From: an uncultured Parcubacteria group bacterium
GTDB taxonomy: Bacteria > Patescibacteriota > Minisyncoccia > UBA6257 > 2-01-FULL-56-20
Reading direction: 5' to 3'
Assembly (NCBI GenBank): GCA_903944135.1
Contig: CAJAQL010000001.1
Location: 1 to 44,040, forward strand
Length of the DNA stretch: 44,040 nt
The notes under the pieces were generated by a model. That model saw only the letters and a program-made list of their open reading frames with translations, did no database searches and was not told the origin of the DNA. Each line of letters opens with the position of its first letter. Position 1 is the first letter of the stretch. This document shows positions 17,585 through 27,311 of this stretch, piece by piece. Position numbers and translations under genes: made by a program.

Positions 17585-19120
17585 TTAAACTAATTCGTCA
17601 AGTACGCTCCGTCCTGTCATTTCGGACGGCTGGGGGATATGCATGATCTCAAGAAGGGTCGGTGCCACATCGGCAAGCGACCCCAATGTTTCCATCGTAA
17701 GCGATTCCTGATTGATGAATTTTCTTCCCTTGAATTCTTCCCCTATCAAGTGAAGCGGCACAGGACTCGGATCGTGCTGGCTTTCGGGCAGCCCGGTCAT
17801 CGGATTGATCATCTCTTCCATATTGCCATGGTCGCCAGTGATCGCAACGAACGCACCGGAACTTTCAGCGGCCCGGAGAACCCGTCCGATCTCGCGATCA
17901 ATGACCTGCACCGCGGCAATGCCAGCATTGTAATCTGCAGTATGCGCGATCGTATCAGGATTCGCATAGTTCACCAAGATGAAATCGAACGTGCGATTTT
18001 CCATCGCCTCAACGAGGCGGTCCGTGATCGGCTTCGCCATCATCTCGGGGTGCTCCTCCGGATGCAAACTTTCCTGCGATGGAATAAGCGTGCGATATTC
18101 GTTCAGAAACGGAGCTTCCCGCAAACCGTTGAAAAAATAGGTTACGTGCGCATACTTATAGGTTTCCGCAAGGCGGAGCTGGACTAGGTCGTGATCGGAA
18201 ATGACCTTTCCCAGGGGGTTCTCCACGGTGTCCGCCGGAAACGCAACCGGGACATTGAACGAATCATCATAATGGCTCATGGTTGCGACGTAGAGATTCT
18301 TGAAATCGATCGTTGCGAATTTGTCGAATGGTTTCACGATAAATGACGATGCGAGCTGGCGAATGCTGTCTTCGCGGTAATTGAAGAAAAACAGCGCATC
18401 GCCATCCTGTATTTTTTTATCATCAGAAAAACGCATCGGCGGAAGATATTCCTCCGTGACGCCGTTCTTATAATTCGCCTCAATGAGCGGCATCGGATCG
18501 GAAACCACGTTCCCGAACTGTCCCGTCATCGTTTGATAGGCGGCTTCGGTCAATCGCCATTCACCCTGGCGGTCCATGGCATAATAACGCCCCATCAAAC
18601 TCGCAAGATACTGCCGCGGCACTTCCTGTAAAAATTTTTCAAGCGTGTGCGGCGGGCTGTCTTTTGCATCGGCAAAAAGGTGCAAATTTATCTTTGGAAC
18701 TTTTTCCTGTTCCGCCATCTTGATGAGCGCCTTCAAATGATCGAGTGATGCATGAACATTCGCCTTCGTAAGCAGTCCCGCAAAATTTATCGCGCCGCCG
18801 GATTCACGGACATGAGCACACGCTTCTTTCAGCACTTTGTTTTCGAAAAAGGTGCCATCCTGGATCGCCATCATGATCTTCGGATAATACTGATACAACA
18901 CTTTCCCGGCGCCGAGCGTAAGATGGCCGACTTCGCTGTTACCAACCTCACCCCACGGCAAACCAACTGAAATACCCGAAGCCTGCAGGCTTGTCATGGG
19001 ATAATTATCATGAAGCCACGCGAAATTCGCCGGCTTTGCGACATAAATAGGGTTCGACGCATTGTTCGGACCAATGCCCCAACCATCAAGAATAATGAGA
19101 ACGAAAGTCCTTTTGGCCAT
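17585..19120 (-). CDS. gpmI: 2,3-bisphosphoglycerate-independent phosphoglycerate mutase
   Basis: LIILDGWGIGPN, PWGEVGNSEVGHLTLGAGKVLYQ, FFFNYREDSIRQL, VNYANPDTIAHTADYNAGIAAVQVID, ITGDHGNMEEM. Confidence 0.96.
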   Translation of the reverse strand: MAKRTFVLIILDGWGIGPNNASNPIYVAKPANFAWLHDNYPMTSLQASGISVGLPWGEVGNSEVGHLTLGAGKVLYQYYPKIMMAIQDGTFFENKVLKEACAHVRESGGAINFAGLLTKANVHASLDHLKALIKMAEQEKVPKINLHLFADAKDSPPHTLEKFLQEVPRQYLASLMGRYYAMDRQGEWRLTEAAYQTMTGQFGNVVSDPMPLIEANYKNGVTEEYLPPMRFSDDKKIQDGDALFFFNYREDSIRQLASSFIVKPFDKFATIDFKNLYVATMSHYDDSFNVPVAFPADTVENPLGKVISDHDLVQLRLAETYKYAHVTYFFNGLREAPFLNEYRTLIPSQESLHPEEHPEMMAKPITDRLVEAMENRTFDFILVNYANPDTIAHTADYNAGIAAVQVIDREIGRVLRAAESSGAFVAITGDHGNMEEMINPMTGLPESQHDPSPVPLHLIGEEFKGRKFINQESLTMETLGSLADVAPTLLEIMHIPQPSEMTGRSVLDELV

Positions 19121-19230
19121 AGTAAGCTTATTCTACCATGATAAACGCCGCAAAAACATTGCATAATTCATTATTTTATGGTTTCTTATATTGAGAGTTT
19201 TTACGCGAGCCGAGAAAGGAGGCAGCGAGA

Positions 19231-19461
19231 ATGACCCAGTATGACCCATCTTACTGGGAAGACGACCAGTACGATCAATATGAAGCGATGTGCGGCGATA
19301 AAGTTCCGCACAAAACTCGCATGGAAGCTATCTCCGCCGCGGAGACGTATTTTCATGAAACCGGAGAACGCCTGGCTACGTATCCATGTGACTTTTGTGT
19401 TTTCTGGCACACCGGCCATAATCGACATCCTCAAAATCAGCGCAAAAGGAGAAAAAAATAA
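19231..19461 (+). CDS. small protein with YPCDFCVFWHTGH motif, unknown function
   Basis: 76 aa; SD aaaggagg 8 nt upstream of ATG; Cx2C-x3-HxGH possible metal site. Confidence 0.7.
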   Translation: MTQYDPSYWEDDQYDQYEAMCGDKVPHKTRMEAISAAETYFHETGERLATYPCDFCVFWHTGHNRHPQNQRKRRKK

Positions 19462-19492
19462 TGGACGGGAATACACGATGATTCCCGTCCAT
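19461..19492. terminator. hairpin after the 76-aa gene
   Basis: atggacgggaat-acacgatg-attcccgtccat, perfect 12 bp. Confidence 0.55.
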
Positions 19493-19590
19493 ATCCATAT
19501 TTGCCAGCGACCCGCCAATTGAAAACAAAAGAAAAATACGGTAGCATATCCGAAGAACTTAGCGGTTCTTCCGAAAACGAGTTCTTCTAT

Positions 19591-19663
19591 GCCAGGGTAG
19601 CTCAGTGGTTAGAGCAGGGCTTTCATAAGGCCAAGGTCGTGGGTTCGACTCCCACCCCTGGCA
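19591..19663 (+). tRNA. tRNA with CAT anticodon (elongator Met or lysidine-type Ile2, not resolved)
   Basis: acceptor GCCAGGG/CCCTGGC, D-stem GCTC/GAGC, anticodon loop TTCATAA, T-stem GTGGG/CCCAC; CCA not encoded. Confidence 0.93.
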
Positions 19664-19665
19664 CT

Positions 19666-19710
19666 GCAATGTAAAACCGGAACAATTTGTTTGTTCCGGT
19701 TTTACATTGC
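19666..19710 (+). terminator. perfect 19-bp hairpin downstream of the tRNA
   Basis: gcaatgtaaaaccggaaca-atttgtt-tgttccggttttacattgc. Confidence 0.7.
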
Positions 19711-19743
19711 CCTAATATGAAACAGGAGCCGAACGCCGGAGCA

Positions 19744-19840
19744 AAAATTTTCAGTAGAAAATTTTCGTGAGGCGGTGCCCAGGCCAAACGCGAGCGACGG
19801 CGAGCGCGAGAGTCGCGGGCGATTCCCATCCTTGGCACCA
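19744..19840 (+). repeat. palindrome plus degenerate tRNA 3'-end copy ending in CCA
   Basis: aaaattttc-agta-gaaaatttt, then gcccagg ... gtcgcgggcgattcccatccttggcacca, resembling gtcgtgggttcgactcccacccctggca of the adjacent tRNA. Confidence 0.45.
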
Positions 19841-19896
19841 CTTCGCCCGTTCGGGCTTTGCGGTGCCGACACACATTCGCCATCTTACGATCGGCT

Positions 19897-20325
19897 TTAT
19901 TTGCTTTTTTTAACAAATACCATGAGTCCTTTCCGTTTTTCATAACCGCATCTTTCCAGAAAACCGAAATTTTTGCGCTCGGTCTCGCCGAAAATGTCCG
20001 TTCCCGCGACGAGCGATTCAATCTTCTGCATCATGCGGGTTCCGATCCCCTGCCGCTGATATTCCGGCACGATCAGCATATCAAGTATTTTTGTCGTGGT
20101 TGCAAAATCGGAAAGCACGCGAGCAAAACCGACAAGCTCACCCGCACCGTTCCGGGCCGAAACCGCGATGTCGCAGCTTGCGATCGAACGCTTCATGCGC
20201 GCCGCGGAATACTTTTTTCCCGTCCCCCAGCCCAGTTCGACATAAAGAGCCGCCGCATCGGCGGGATCAATGGAGTTTTTATCCGCCGAGACGATAACGT
20301 CCGAATTCTTTTTTATGCTTGCCAT
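19897..20325 (-). CDS. GNAT family N-acetyltransferase
   Basis: ELVGFARVLSDFATTTKILDMLIVPEYQRQGIGTRMMQKI. Confidence 0.9.
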   Translation of the reverse strand: MASIKKNSDVIVSADKNSIDPADAAALYVELGWGTGKKYSAARMKRSIASCDIAVSARNGAGELVGFARVLSDFATTTKILDMLIVPEYQRQGIGTRMMQKIESLVAGTDIFGETERKNFGFLERCGYEKRKGLMVFVKKSK

Positions 20326-21533
20326 GTTTCAATGATTTTTTTATATGCCCACGCGCTCGGACGGATCTTGCGCTCAAGCGTGCGGTAGTCCACTTCAACC
20401 AAGCCGAATCGCGGCCAAAACCCGCTGTCCCATTCGAAATTATCGAGAAGCGACCAATGGAAATAGCCGCGGATATCTGCGCCTTCATTTATGGCCCTTT
20501 TAACGGACATAAGATAGTTTTCGATAAACGAAGCTCGTTCTACGTCCCGCGCGTCGGCGAGCCCGTTCTCCGTTATATAGATCGGTAATCCATATTTTTG
20601 AAGTTGTTTCAATATCTGATACATGCTCTCGGGATAAATTTCCCATCCAAGGTCCGTCTTCTCTTTATTTCTGTTCTTATTGAGACCACCATCGACGCGA
20701 TTATGGAAATAATGATTGACCCCGATAAAATCGGAAGACTTGATCGTACGTTCGAGAAAATAAAAATTAACAAAACGATCCATGAGATATTTTAATGCAT
20801 CATTCACCAAACCGCCGGCCGATTCGAACCAGCTCAAATGCATCGCCGCTCCTACGTGCGCTTCCGGCGCAACATCCTTGATGCTCCGGTATGCCATATG
20901 ATGAGCCTTGATCATGCGGCGCATGCTTCGATAAAGCGATATAAAACCATGCTTTTCCGGCGGCCGCTGCCCTTTGTAATAACCATGGAAAGCGACGATC
21001 TCCGGCTCATTGATGGTCATCCAAAACGAAACATCCGCAAGAGAACGTGCCATATGATCGGCATAGCGCGCAAAATATTCAGGAAATTTACCATTCATCA
21101 CGCCCCCTTTCTCCGCCAGCCAAACCGGTAAAGTGTAATGCCATAAGGTGACGAATGGTTTCATGCCGCGCTCGCGGAGCGCCGCGACCACTTCCCGGTA
21201 ATGAGCGATTTCCTTCTCATCGAATTTCCCCTCTTCCGGTTCGACGCGCGACCACTCGATCGAGAAACGGTGCGCGGTATGGCCTAATGATTTCGCGATA
21301 TCGAAATCCTCGCGAAAACGGTGATAGTGGTCGCATGCGCGAGCGGAAACATAATTTTCTTCCTGAAGCGGACTCGGAAAACCGTTCAAGATATAGTCCG
21401 GCCACTTTTTTTCTTCGGCACGACGGGCAAGTTCTTTGGCATTCTTATGCTCCCATACGGTCCAATCGTTATGGGTGTTTCCTTCAACCTGATGTGAAGC
21501 CGTCGCCGCACCAAAGAGAAAATTCTGGATCAT
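20313..21533 (-). CDS. GH1 family beta-glycosidase
   Basis: FGAATASHQVEGN, HRFSIEWSRVEPEEG, MTINEPE (acid/base Glu), IYITENGLAD (nucleophile Glu), GYFHWSLLDNFEW. Confidence 0.95.
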   Translation of the reverse strand: MIQNFLFGAATASHQVEGNTHNDWTVWEHKNAKELARRAEEKKWPDYILNGFPSPLQEENYVSARACDHYHRFREDFDIAKSLGHTAHRFSIEWSRVEPEEGKFDEKEIAHYREVVAALRERGMKPFVTLWHYTLPVWLAEKGGVMNGKFPEYFARYADHMARSLADVSFWMTINEPEIVAFHGYYKGQRPPEKHGFISLYRSMRRMIKAHHMAYRSIKDVAPEAHVGAAMHLSWFESAGGLVNDALKYLMDRFVNFYFLERTIKSSDFIGVNHYFHNRVDGGLNKNRNKEKTDLGWEIYPESMYQILKQLQKYGLPIYITENGLADARDVERASFIENYLMSVKRAINEGADIRGYFHWSLLDNFEWDSGFWPRFGLVEVDYRTLERKIRPSAWAYKKIIETWQA

Positions 21534-22633
21534 TCTTCCAATATTTTCTTCAATTTTGCATTTGGCTTCGGCGCCTTGATCATGAAATCGACCAAAAGGT
21601 CGCCGCGATTCGCGGAAAACATCTGATTGGCTCCGAAATGCGGCATACCTTCTCGCGGGATCCGCAAGTGATCCTTCAGATTGAATCCGGCCGGAATTTC
21701 GACGGTCACCTGCTTCCCCTCGATGGTAGGCACGACTATCTTTTTGCCAAGCAGAAGATCGAGCACATTCAGCTCATGTCTCACGATAAGATCGTTCCCT
21801 TGCCGCTCAAAGATCGAGTGATGCGCCACGCGTACACGTGCATAAAGATCCCCTGCTGCCGCCCCGCGTTCCCCCGCTTCACCCATGCCTTTTATCTTGA
21901 TCAGTTGATTGTCTTCGATGCCGGGCAAAATTTCTATCTTTATATCGCGCGTCGATATTACGCGGCCAGCTCCATGGCAGGACTGGCAGGCGTTTTTCGG
22001 AATTTCGCCAGCTCCATGGCATTTCTCGCACGTCTTAACCTGGGAAAACGCTCCAAAAAATGTATTTTTCTGTTCGCGCACCTGGCCCTGGCCGTCACAA
22101 GCCGTGCATTTCTCGAAACCGCTGCCCGCAGCCGCGCCCTTCCCCCCGCAGGTGTCGCACGTCGTAAATGTCCGCACGTGCAATGTTTTCGAAACACCGA
22201 GAAACGCCTCTTCAAGCGTGATCAGAACCTGTGTTTCGAGATCGGATCCCTGTTCTCGGGTCTTCCTTCGCGGACGTCCGCCCATACCCTCGAAAATGCT
22301 ATCCATGATATCACCAAAATCTCCCGTGTCGGAAAATTGCTCGGGGTCGAAACCAAAACCTTCGAACGGTGATCTCCCTTGGCTGGCACGAGCATCGCTC
22401 CACGACCCGCCAGCGCCAAAATTCGGCTCAGCGTTTCCGAAACGATCATACTGAGTTCGCTTCGTCTTGTCCGAAAGGATCTGGTACGCTTCATTGATCT
22501 CCTTGAATTTCTGTTCATTACCGCCAGGCCGATCAGGATGATATTGGTGCGCAAGCTTGCGATAGGCTTTCTTTACCTCTTCGTCGGAGGCGGTCTTTTC
22601 TATACCGAGAATGTGATAATAATCTTTTGGCAT
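21530..22633 (-). CDS. dnaJ: chaperone protein DnaJ
   Basis: J domain DYYHILGIEKTASDEEVKKAYRKLAHQYHPD, four CxxCxGxG-type repeats, C-terminal domain. Confidence 0.96.
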   Translation of the reverse strand: MPKDYYHILGIEKTASDEEVKKAYRKLAHQYHPDRPGGNEQKFKEINEAYQILSDKTKRTQYDRFGNAEPNFGAGGSWSDARASQGRSPFEGFGFDPEQFSDTGDFGDIMDSIFEGMGGRPRRKTREQGSDLETQVLITLEEAFLGVSKTLHVRTFTTCDTCGGKGAAAGSGFEKCTACDGQGQVREQKNTFFGAFSQVKTCEKCHGAGEIPKNACQSCHGAGRVISTRDIKIEILPGIEDNQLIKIKGMGEAGERGAAAGDLYARVRVAHHSIFERQGNDLIVRHELNVLDLLLGKKIVVPTIEGKQVTVEIPAGFNLKDHLRIPREGMPHFGANQMFSANRGDLLVDFMIKAPKPNAKLKKILEE

Positions 22634-22692
22634 TGTTACAAATATAGTTCACTGTTCGACAATTTTCAATTTTTTCCGTACCTACCCTATCA

Positions 22693-22893
22693 TCACTTCA
22701 CTGCAACCCAGCGATGGCCCCATTCTTTCACCTTTTCTCCGTCATCTGTTTTCTTGATAGGAAAATATTTTATCTGATATTGTTTCCCTTGATATTCAAT
22801 GATGGTGCGCGATTTCGCCTTGGGATAAAGCTCGTCGAGCGTCCGAGTTATTTTTTCCTCTTCCGGTGTTGGCTGATTTTTATAGTTCGGCAT
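22693..22893 (-). CDS. small hypothetical protein in the chaperone cluster
   Basis: 66 aa, protein-like composition, same strand as dnaJ/dnaK. Confidence 0.55.
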   Translation of the reverse strand: MPNYKNQPTPEEEKITRTLDELYPKAKSRTIIEYQGKQYQIKYFPIKKTDDGEKVKEWGHRWVAVK

Positions 22894-22971
22894 GTTTTTT
22901 ATTTTTTACCGAATCATAAAACATCGGAGATTAAAAAATTCTAAAGGAATTTTTTTCTTGGTTCGCTCGGA

Positions 22972-23003
22972 AAAAATGATCCTGCTGCAACAGGATCATT
23001 TTT
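22972..23003. terminator. bidirectional hairpin terminator
   Basis: aaaaatgatcctg-ctgcaa-caggatcattttt. Confidence 0.75.
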
Positions 23004-23039
23004 CTCCTCGCTGCCAAGAGTAAATTTTTCTAAAAGAAA

Positions 23040-24077
23040 TTAGAATTCGATCAGTTCTTTCGTCTGCGGCTGCTCCACGATACGGATAAAACCCGATGCG
23101 AGCAGCAATTCATAAAAGAGCATGGCTAAAAATTGCCCTATCCACACCACCACCACGCCGATACTGCGAAGGAGCAAGAACAATGCGATCCCCCAGCCCG
23201 CCATGAACCAAGTCGAAAATCGGCTTCTCCACCCATCAAGTATATTGACTATGGCAGCATACACCACATCGCTCATTGAACTGGTCGGCATCGCCGTCAC
23301 CCCGAGCAATTTAGAAAAATTTCCCTCCACCTGATTTGTCGCTTCGGAAATAACGGTATTCTGCGCCGAAGGCATCATCTCCGCGAACGTCGTGTTATTT
23401 ACCAAACCCGTCTTCGCTACGCTCTCGGCAAAATCATTGAACGATCCCGTGAGCGTGATGGTGGGATAGAAATTATTAGCCAAGCCCGCCGCCCAGGAAA
23501 AAAATCCGCCAAACATCGATTTTCCGATGAAGATCGATCCGAAGCTTGCAACGGGGAGGCATAAAATGATCGCCGCAAGAAGTCCCGCCGTCACCGTCTT
23601 GGCAACTATGCCGTGGGTCGATTTGAAGAACCTGATCGTGGTGCTGTGCTCCAATTCACTGCGGCCCTCGAAATAACCCGCCAAAAGAAGAATGAAAGCT
23701 ATCCCTGCGGAGATACCGACGATCTTCATGTCGGTCGCATAGAACGGCATAAAGAGCGCGATGATCTCAAAGATTAAAACACCGATCTGCCCCCACGCCT
23801 TTTTGCAGGTTAAAGTCTCAAGCGTCAGCGCCACGATGAACAGCAGAAATGCACCGATCGACAGAAGAAGCGGCCAAGTCCCTTCAAGAAATTTAAAATA
23901 GGAATATCCCGTAAGGAAAGCTGCGACGATGCCTATCGCATCGAGAACGATGGACTTATAGAATCCCGGCGGCCTATCGACGGGTTCCGTAATCCTTACC
24001 TCAGTCGGCTTTAGGAGATTCTGGTTCTGGACCTGGCTCCGTCCCAGGATTCTCGGTGGTTGTATCTGATCCGCCAT
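23040..24077 (-). CDS. multi-TM hypothetical membrane protein overlapping the dnaK 3' end
   Basis: ATG at MADQIQPP inside the longer track ORF; several TM segments; 77-nt out-of-frame overlap with dnaK. Confidence 0.7.
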   Translation of the reverse strand: MADQIQPPRILGRSQVQNQNLLKPTEVRITEPVDRPPGFYKSIVLDAIGIVAAFLTGYSYFKFLEGTWPLLLSIGAFLLFIVALTLETLTCKKAWGQIGVLIFEIIALFMPFYATDMKIVGISAGIAFILLLAGYFEGRSELEHSTTIRFFKSTHGIVAKTVTAGLLAAIILCLPVASFGSIFIGKSMFGGFFSWAAGLANNFYPTITLTGSFNDFAESVAKTGLVNNTTFAEMMPSAQNTVISEATNQVEGNFSKLLGVTAMPTSSMSDVVYAAIVNILDGWRSRFSTWFMAGWGIALFLLLRSIGVVVVWIGQFLAMLFYELLLASGFIRIVEQPQTKELIEF

Positions 24078-25896
24078 TGTCTTTATTATACACTGCTTGG
24101 CCGATCTTTTGCAGTTCCGTTCCAAGCGCTTCAATGGCCGCCTTGATGGCCGCGACATCCTCGCCATCTTTCACCTTCTTGATTTCTTCGAGCTTCGCAT
24201 CGATACCCGTCTTCACGTCGGCCGGCAACTTATCGCCGGCATCCTTCATGGATTTCTCCGCAAGATAGATCGACGACTCCGCCTGGTTGCGCACATCAAT
24301 GAGCTCTTTCTTCTTCTCGTCTTCCGCCGCATGCGCCGAAGCTTCAGCCTTCATCTTTTCGATATCGTCTTTCGAAAGATTGGTTGAGGCCTGGATCTTC
24401 ACTGACTGCATCTTACCCGTGCCCTTATCCTTCGCGGAAACGTTCAAGATACCGTTCGCATCGATATCGAACGAAACCTCAATCTGCGGCAAGCCGCGCG
24501 GTGACGGCGGAATGCCATCTAAAATGAATCGCGCAAGCGTCTTGTTGTCTCCCGCCATTGGGCGTTCGCCCTGCGTGATATGCACCTCGACCGACGTCTG
24601 ATTGTCGGCTGCCGTCGAGAACGTCTGCGTCTTCGCGGTCGGCACCGTCGTGTTCTTCGGGATCATCGGCGTCGCCACGCCGCCATAGGTTTCGATCGAG
24701 AGCGAAAGCGGGGTCACATCCAAAAGCAAAATATCTTTCACATCGCCCTGCAAGATGCCGGCCTGCACCGCCGCACCCTGCGCGACGACCTCGTCCGGAT
24801 TGATGCCCTGATGCGGATCCTTGCCGAACAGATTCTTCACCGCTTCGACCATCGCCGGCATCCGTGTCTGGCCGCCGACCATGATCACTTCGTTCATATC
24901 GGAAAGCTGGAATCCCGCACCCTTCGGCGCCGGTGCCGTCACCGTTTCCTTCGTAAGCTGGATCGAGCGGTCGATATATTCCTGAACAAGCGATTCAAGC
25001 TTTGCACGCGAAAGTTTCATCACGAAATGCTTCGGGCCGTTCGCATCGGATGAAATGTACGGCAGATTGATCTCCGTTTCCATCGCAGTCGAAAGTTCAT
25101 GCTTCGCTTTTTCCGCAGCTTCCTTCAAACGCTGAAGCGCCAGAGAATCTTTCGAAAGGTCGATGCCTTCCTGCTTCTTGTATTCGCCGAGGAGGTATTC
25201 CTGTATCTTTTTATCGAAATCGTCGCCCCCCAAATGCGTATCGCCGCCGGTCGCTTTTACCTCGACCGTATCATCGCCGATTTCCAGGACCGAGATGTCG
25301 AATGTACCTCCGCCAAAATCATAAACGACGATCTTCTCGTTCTTCTGCTTGTTCATGCCGTAGGCCAAGGCCGCAGCCGTCGGTTCATTTAAAATACGGC
25401 GCACTTTGAGGCCTGCAATCTCGCCCGCGTTCTTCGTTGCCTGCCGCTCGGAATCATCGAAATATGCGGGAACGGTGATCACGGCCTCCTCCACTTTCTC
25501 GCCGAGCCGCGCTTCCGCATCGGCTTTCAATTTTCCAAGGATCGCCGCCGAGATCTCTTCCGGCGAATACCACTTGTCGCCCATCTTCACCTCGACGCCA
25601 CCCGTCGCACCTGCCTGAATCTCATATGGCAGCCATGCCTTGTCGCGCTGAACCTCCGGATCCGTGAACTTGCGGCCCATCAAGCGCTTCACCGAAAAGA
25701 TCGTGTTTTTCGGATTCGTCACCGACTGGCGCTTTGCAAGCAAGCCCACGAGCCGCTCGTTCGTTTTTGAGACCGCAACGATAGACGGCGTCGTTCGATT
25801 GCCCTCGGAGTTTTCCAGGATCTTCGGCTCGCCGCCTTCCATCACCGCCACCGCTGAATTTGTCGTCCCAAGGTCAATGCCGATTATTTTAGCCAT
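24001..25896 (-). CDS. dnaK: chaperone protein DnaK
   Basis: [68 protein letters not shown]. Confidence 0.98.
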   Translation of the reverse strand: MAKIIGIDLGTTNSAVAVMEGGEPKILENSEGNRTTPSIVAVSKTNERLVGLLAKRQSVTNPKNTIFSVKRLMGRKFTDPEVQRDKAWLPYEIQAGATGGVEVKMGDKWYSPEEISAAILGKLKADAEARLGEKVEEAVITVPAYFDDSERQATKNAGEIAGLKVRRILNEPTAAALAYGMNKQKNEKIVVYDFGGGTFDISVLEIGDDTVEVKATGGDTHLGGDDFDKKIQEYLLGEYKKQEGIDLSKDSLALQRLKEAAEKAKHELSTAMETEINLPYISSDANGPKHFVMKLSRAKLESLVQEYIDRSIQLTKETVTAPAPKGAGFQLSDMNEVIMVGGQTRMPAMVEAVKNLFGKDPHQGINPDEVVAQGAAVQAGILQGDVKDILLLDVTPLSLSIETYGGVATPMIPKNTTVPTAKTQTFSTAADNQTSVEVHITQGERPMAGDNKTLARFILDGIPPSPRGLPQIEVSFDIDANGILNVSAKDKGTGKMQSVKIQASTNLSKDDIEKMKAEASAHAAEDEKKKELIDVRNQAESSIYLAEKSMKDAGDKLPADVKTGIDAKLEEIKKVKDGEDVAAIKAAIEALGTELQKIGQAVYNKDNGGSDTTTENPGTEPGPEPESPKAD

Positions 25897-25950
25897 ATTT
25901 TTTATTAATTATTTAATTATTTGATGATTCGTCCTTTTTTCTGCATTTTT

Positions 25951-26010
25951 CTGTCATCCCCGCGAAGGCGGAAACCCGGAACTGGTTCCCCGCCTTCGCG
26001 GGGATGACAG
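25951..26010. repeat. REP-like palindrome (21-bp perfect arms) between grpE and dnaK
   Basis: ctgtcatccccgcgaaggcgg ... ccgccttcgcggggatgacag. Confidence 0.8.
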
Positions 26011-26013
26011 CGA

Positions 26014-26538
26014 TTACGCCGTTGTTTTTCCTTTGCTCACGATCACCCGACTTGCCCGCAGGACCTTTTCATGTAAACGGTATCCCGGTTCGATCTCTTC
26101 AACGACCGCATCGTGCGGCAAATCGTTTTCTACCTCGGTCATCGCCTCCATCATCGCCGGATCGAACGCCTCGCCTACCTTTATTTCTATCTTTTCCAGT
26201 CCGCGCTTTTTTAAAATGTCTTCGATCTGCGAACGGATCAGATAAATGCCTTTTTCTACCGGCCCCGCTTTTTCCATCGCACGGAGGCCAAGATCAAAAT
26301 TATCCATCACTGAGATCAGGTCTTTGATAAGATCTTCACTGCCGTACTTCACCGCTTCCTGAAGGTGCGCCATCTCATCCTTTTTATAATTGATGAAATC
26401 CGCCTTCGCCCTCTGCCAACCGGCAAGATATTCATCGCGCTGTTTCTCGGCTTCCGCAAGCTTCGTTTCCAATTCGCTCTCATCCACGACCGGCAAATCC
26501 TCCTCTGTCTGATTATCTTTATTTTGTGGTTCGTCCAT
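26014..26538 (-). CDS. grpE: nucleotide exchange factor GrpE
   Basis: coiled coil then NFDLGLRAME, GEAFDPAMMEAMTEVENDLPHDAVVEEIEPGYRLHEKVLRASRVIVSKG; start at MDEPQ. Confidence 0.93.
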   Translation of the reverse strand: MDEPQNKDNQTEEDLPVVDESELETKLAEAEKQRDEYLAGWQRAKADFINYKKDEMAHLQEAVKYGSEDLIKDLISVMDNFDLGLRAMEKAGPVEKGIYLIRSQIEDILKKRGLEKIEIKVGEAFDPAMMEAMTEVENDLPHDAVVEEIEPGYRLHEKVLRASRVIVSKGKTTA

Positions 26539-26551
26539 GATTTTGGTTTCC

Positions 26552-26629
26552 GTCATTCCGGCGAAGGCCGGAATCTATGCTTTTCATCCGAAGACTGAAA
26601 GCATGGATCCTCGCCTCCGCGAGGACGAC
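26552..26629. repeat. REP-like palindrome upstream of grpE
   Basis: gtcattccggcgaaggccggaatctatgcttt ... aagcatggatcctcgcctccgcgaggacgac. Confidence 0.75.
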
Positions 26630-26636
26630 AAGTAAA

Positions 26637-27305
26637 TTATAAGTTTTTAAATATTCTGATCGCTTTTTTGTAGTCCATGCATTTCGGGCCGATCGCGAAG
26701 ACCGAGACCGTTGCATCTCCTATTTTGTAATTGCCGCCGACCACGGCAAGCTGTTCGCTTTTTGTCACGGGACTTTTTTTGCCGATGAAAACCTGCGGAC
26801 CGACGCCGATCTTTTCTGCCGCCCGCGGCGCACGTTCATCCACTGCCTCGAAATCGCGGATCACCGAACGGATCCCCTCGCGATCGCTCCAATCGAGATG
26901 TTCCACAAGCTCGTCGAGCCCGGTTTTATAGATCGCATCATGGGCAACATCCGCAATGACGCCCAAAATGCCAAGTTCATCCGACATCTCTTCGGCAAGG
27001 TCCATCCATGCCGCCCGCAAAAAAAGCTGATGCAGCATCGTCTCACGCAACGCCTCGGCCTCCACCTGCAGAAAATGCCGCGCAAAAAGCTCATAGCCGG
27101 CGTTCGTCGGAATCCGACCCGCGGAATGATAGGGTTGTTCAAGATATCCCTCACCCTCCAGAGCATCAAGCTCAAGACGGATCATCGCCGGCTTGATGCC
27201 GAAATCATACTGGTTATAAAGCCACCCCGAGCTCACTGGCTCCCGGGTGTCGATGAATCCCTGGATAACGGCCTGTAATATCTGTTCCCCTCGCTCCGTA
27301 AGCAT
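26637..27305 (-). CDS. hrcA: heat-inducible transcription repressor HrcA (short form)
   Basis: MLTERGEQILQAVIQGFIDTREPVSSGWLYNQYDFGIKPAMIRLELDALEGEGYLEQPYHSAGRIPTNAGYELF; position next to grpE/dnaK. Confidence 0.88.
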   Translation of the reverse strand: MLTERGEQILQAVIQGFIDTREPVSSGWLYNQYDFGIKPAMIRLELDALEGEGYLEQPYHSAGRIPTNAGYELFARHFLQVEAEALRETMLHQLFLRAAWMDLAEEMSDELGILGVIADVAHDAIYKTGLDELVEHLDWSDREGIRSVIRDFEAVDERAPRAAEKIGVGPQVFIGKKSPVTKSEQLAVVGGNYKIGDATVSVFAIGPKCMDYKKAIRIFKNL

Positions 27306-27311
27306 ATTTAA

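Noticed and set aside
19623-20021. 132-aa minus-strand ORF ending VPGVGVEPTTLAL
   Set aside because: Runs antisense through the tRNA and the GNAT start; this C-terminal peptide is a typical spurious translation of tRNA sequence.
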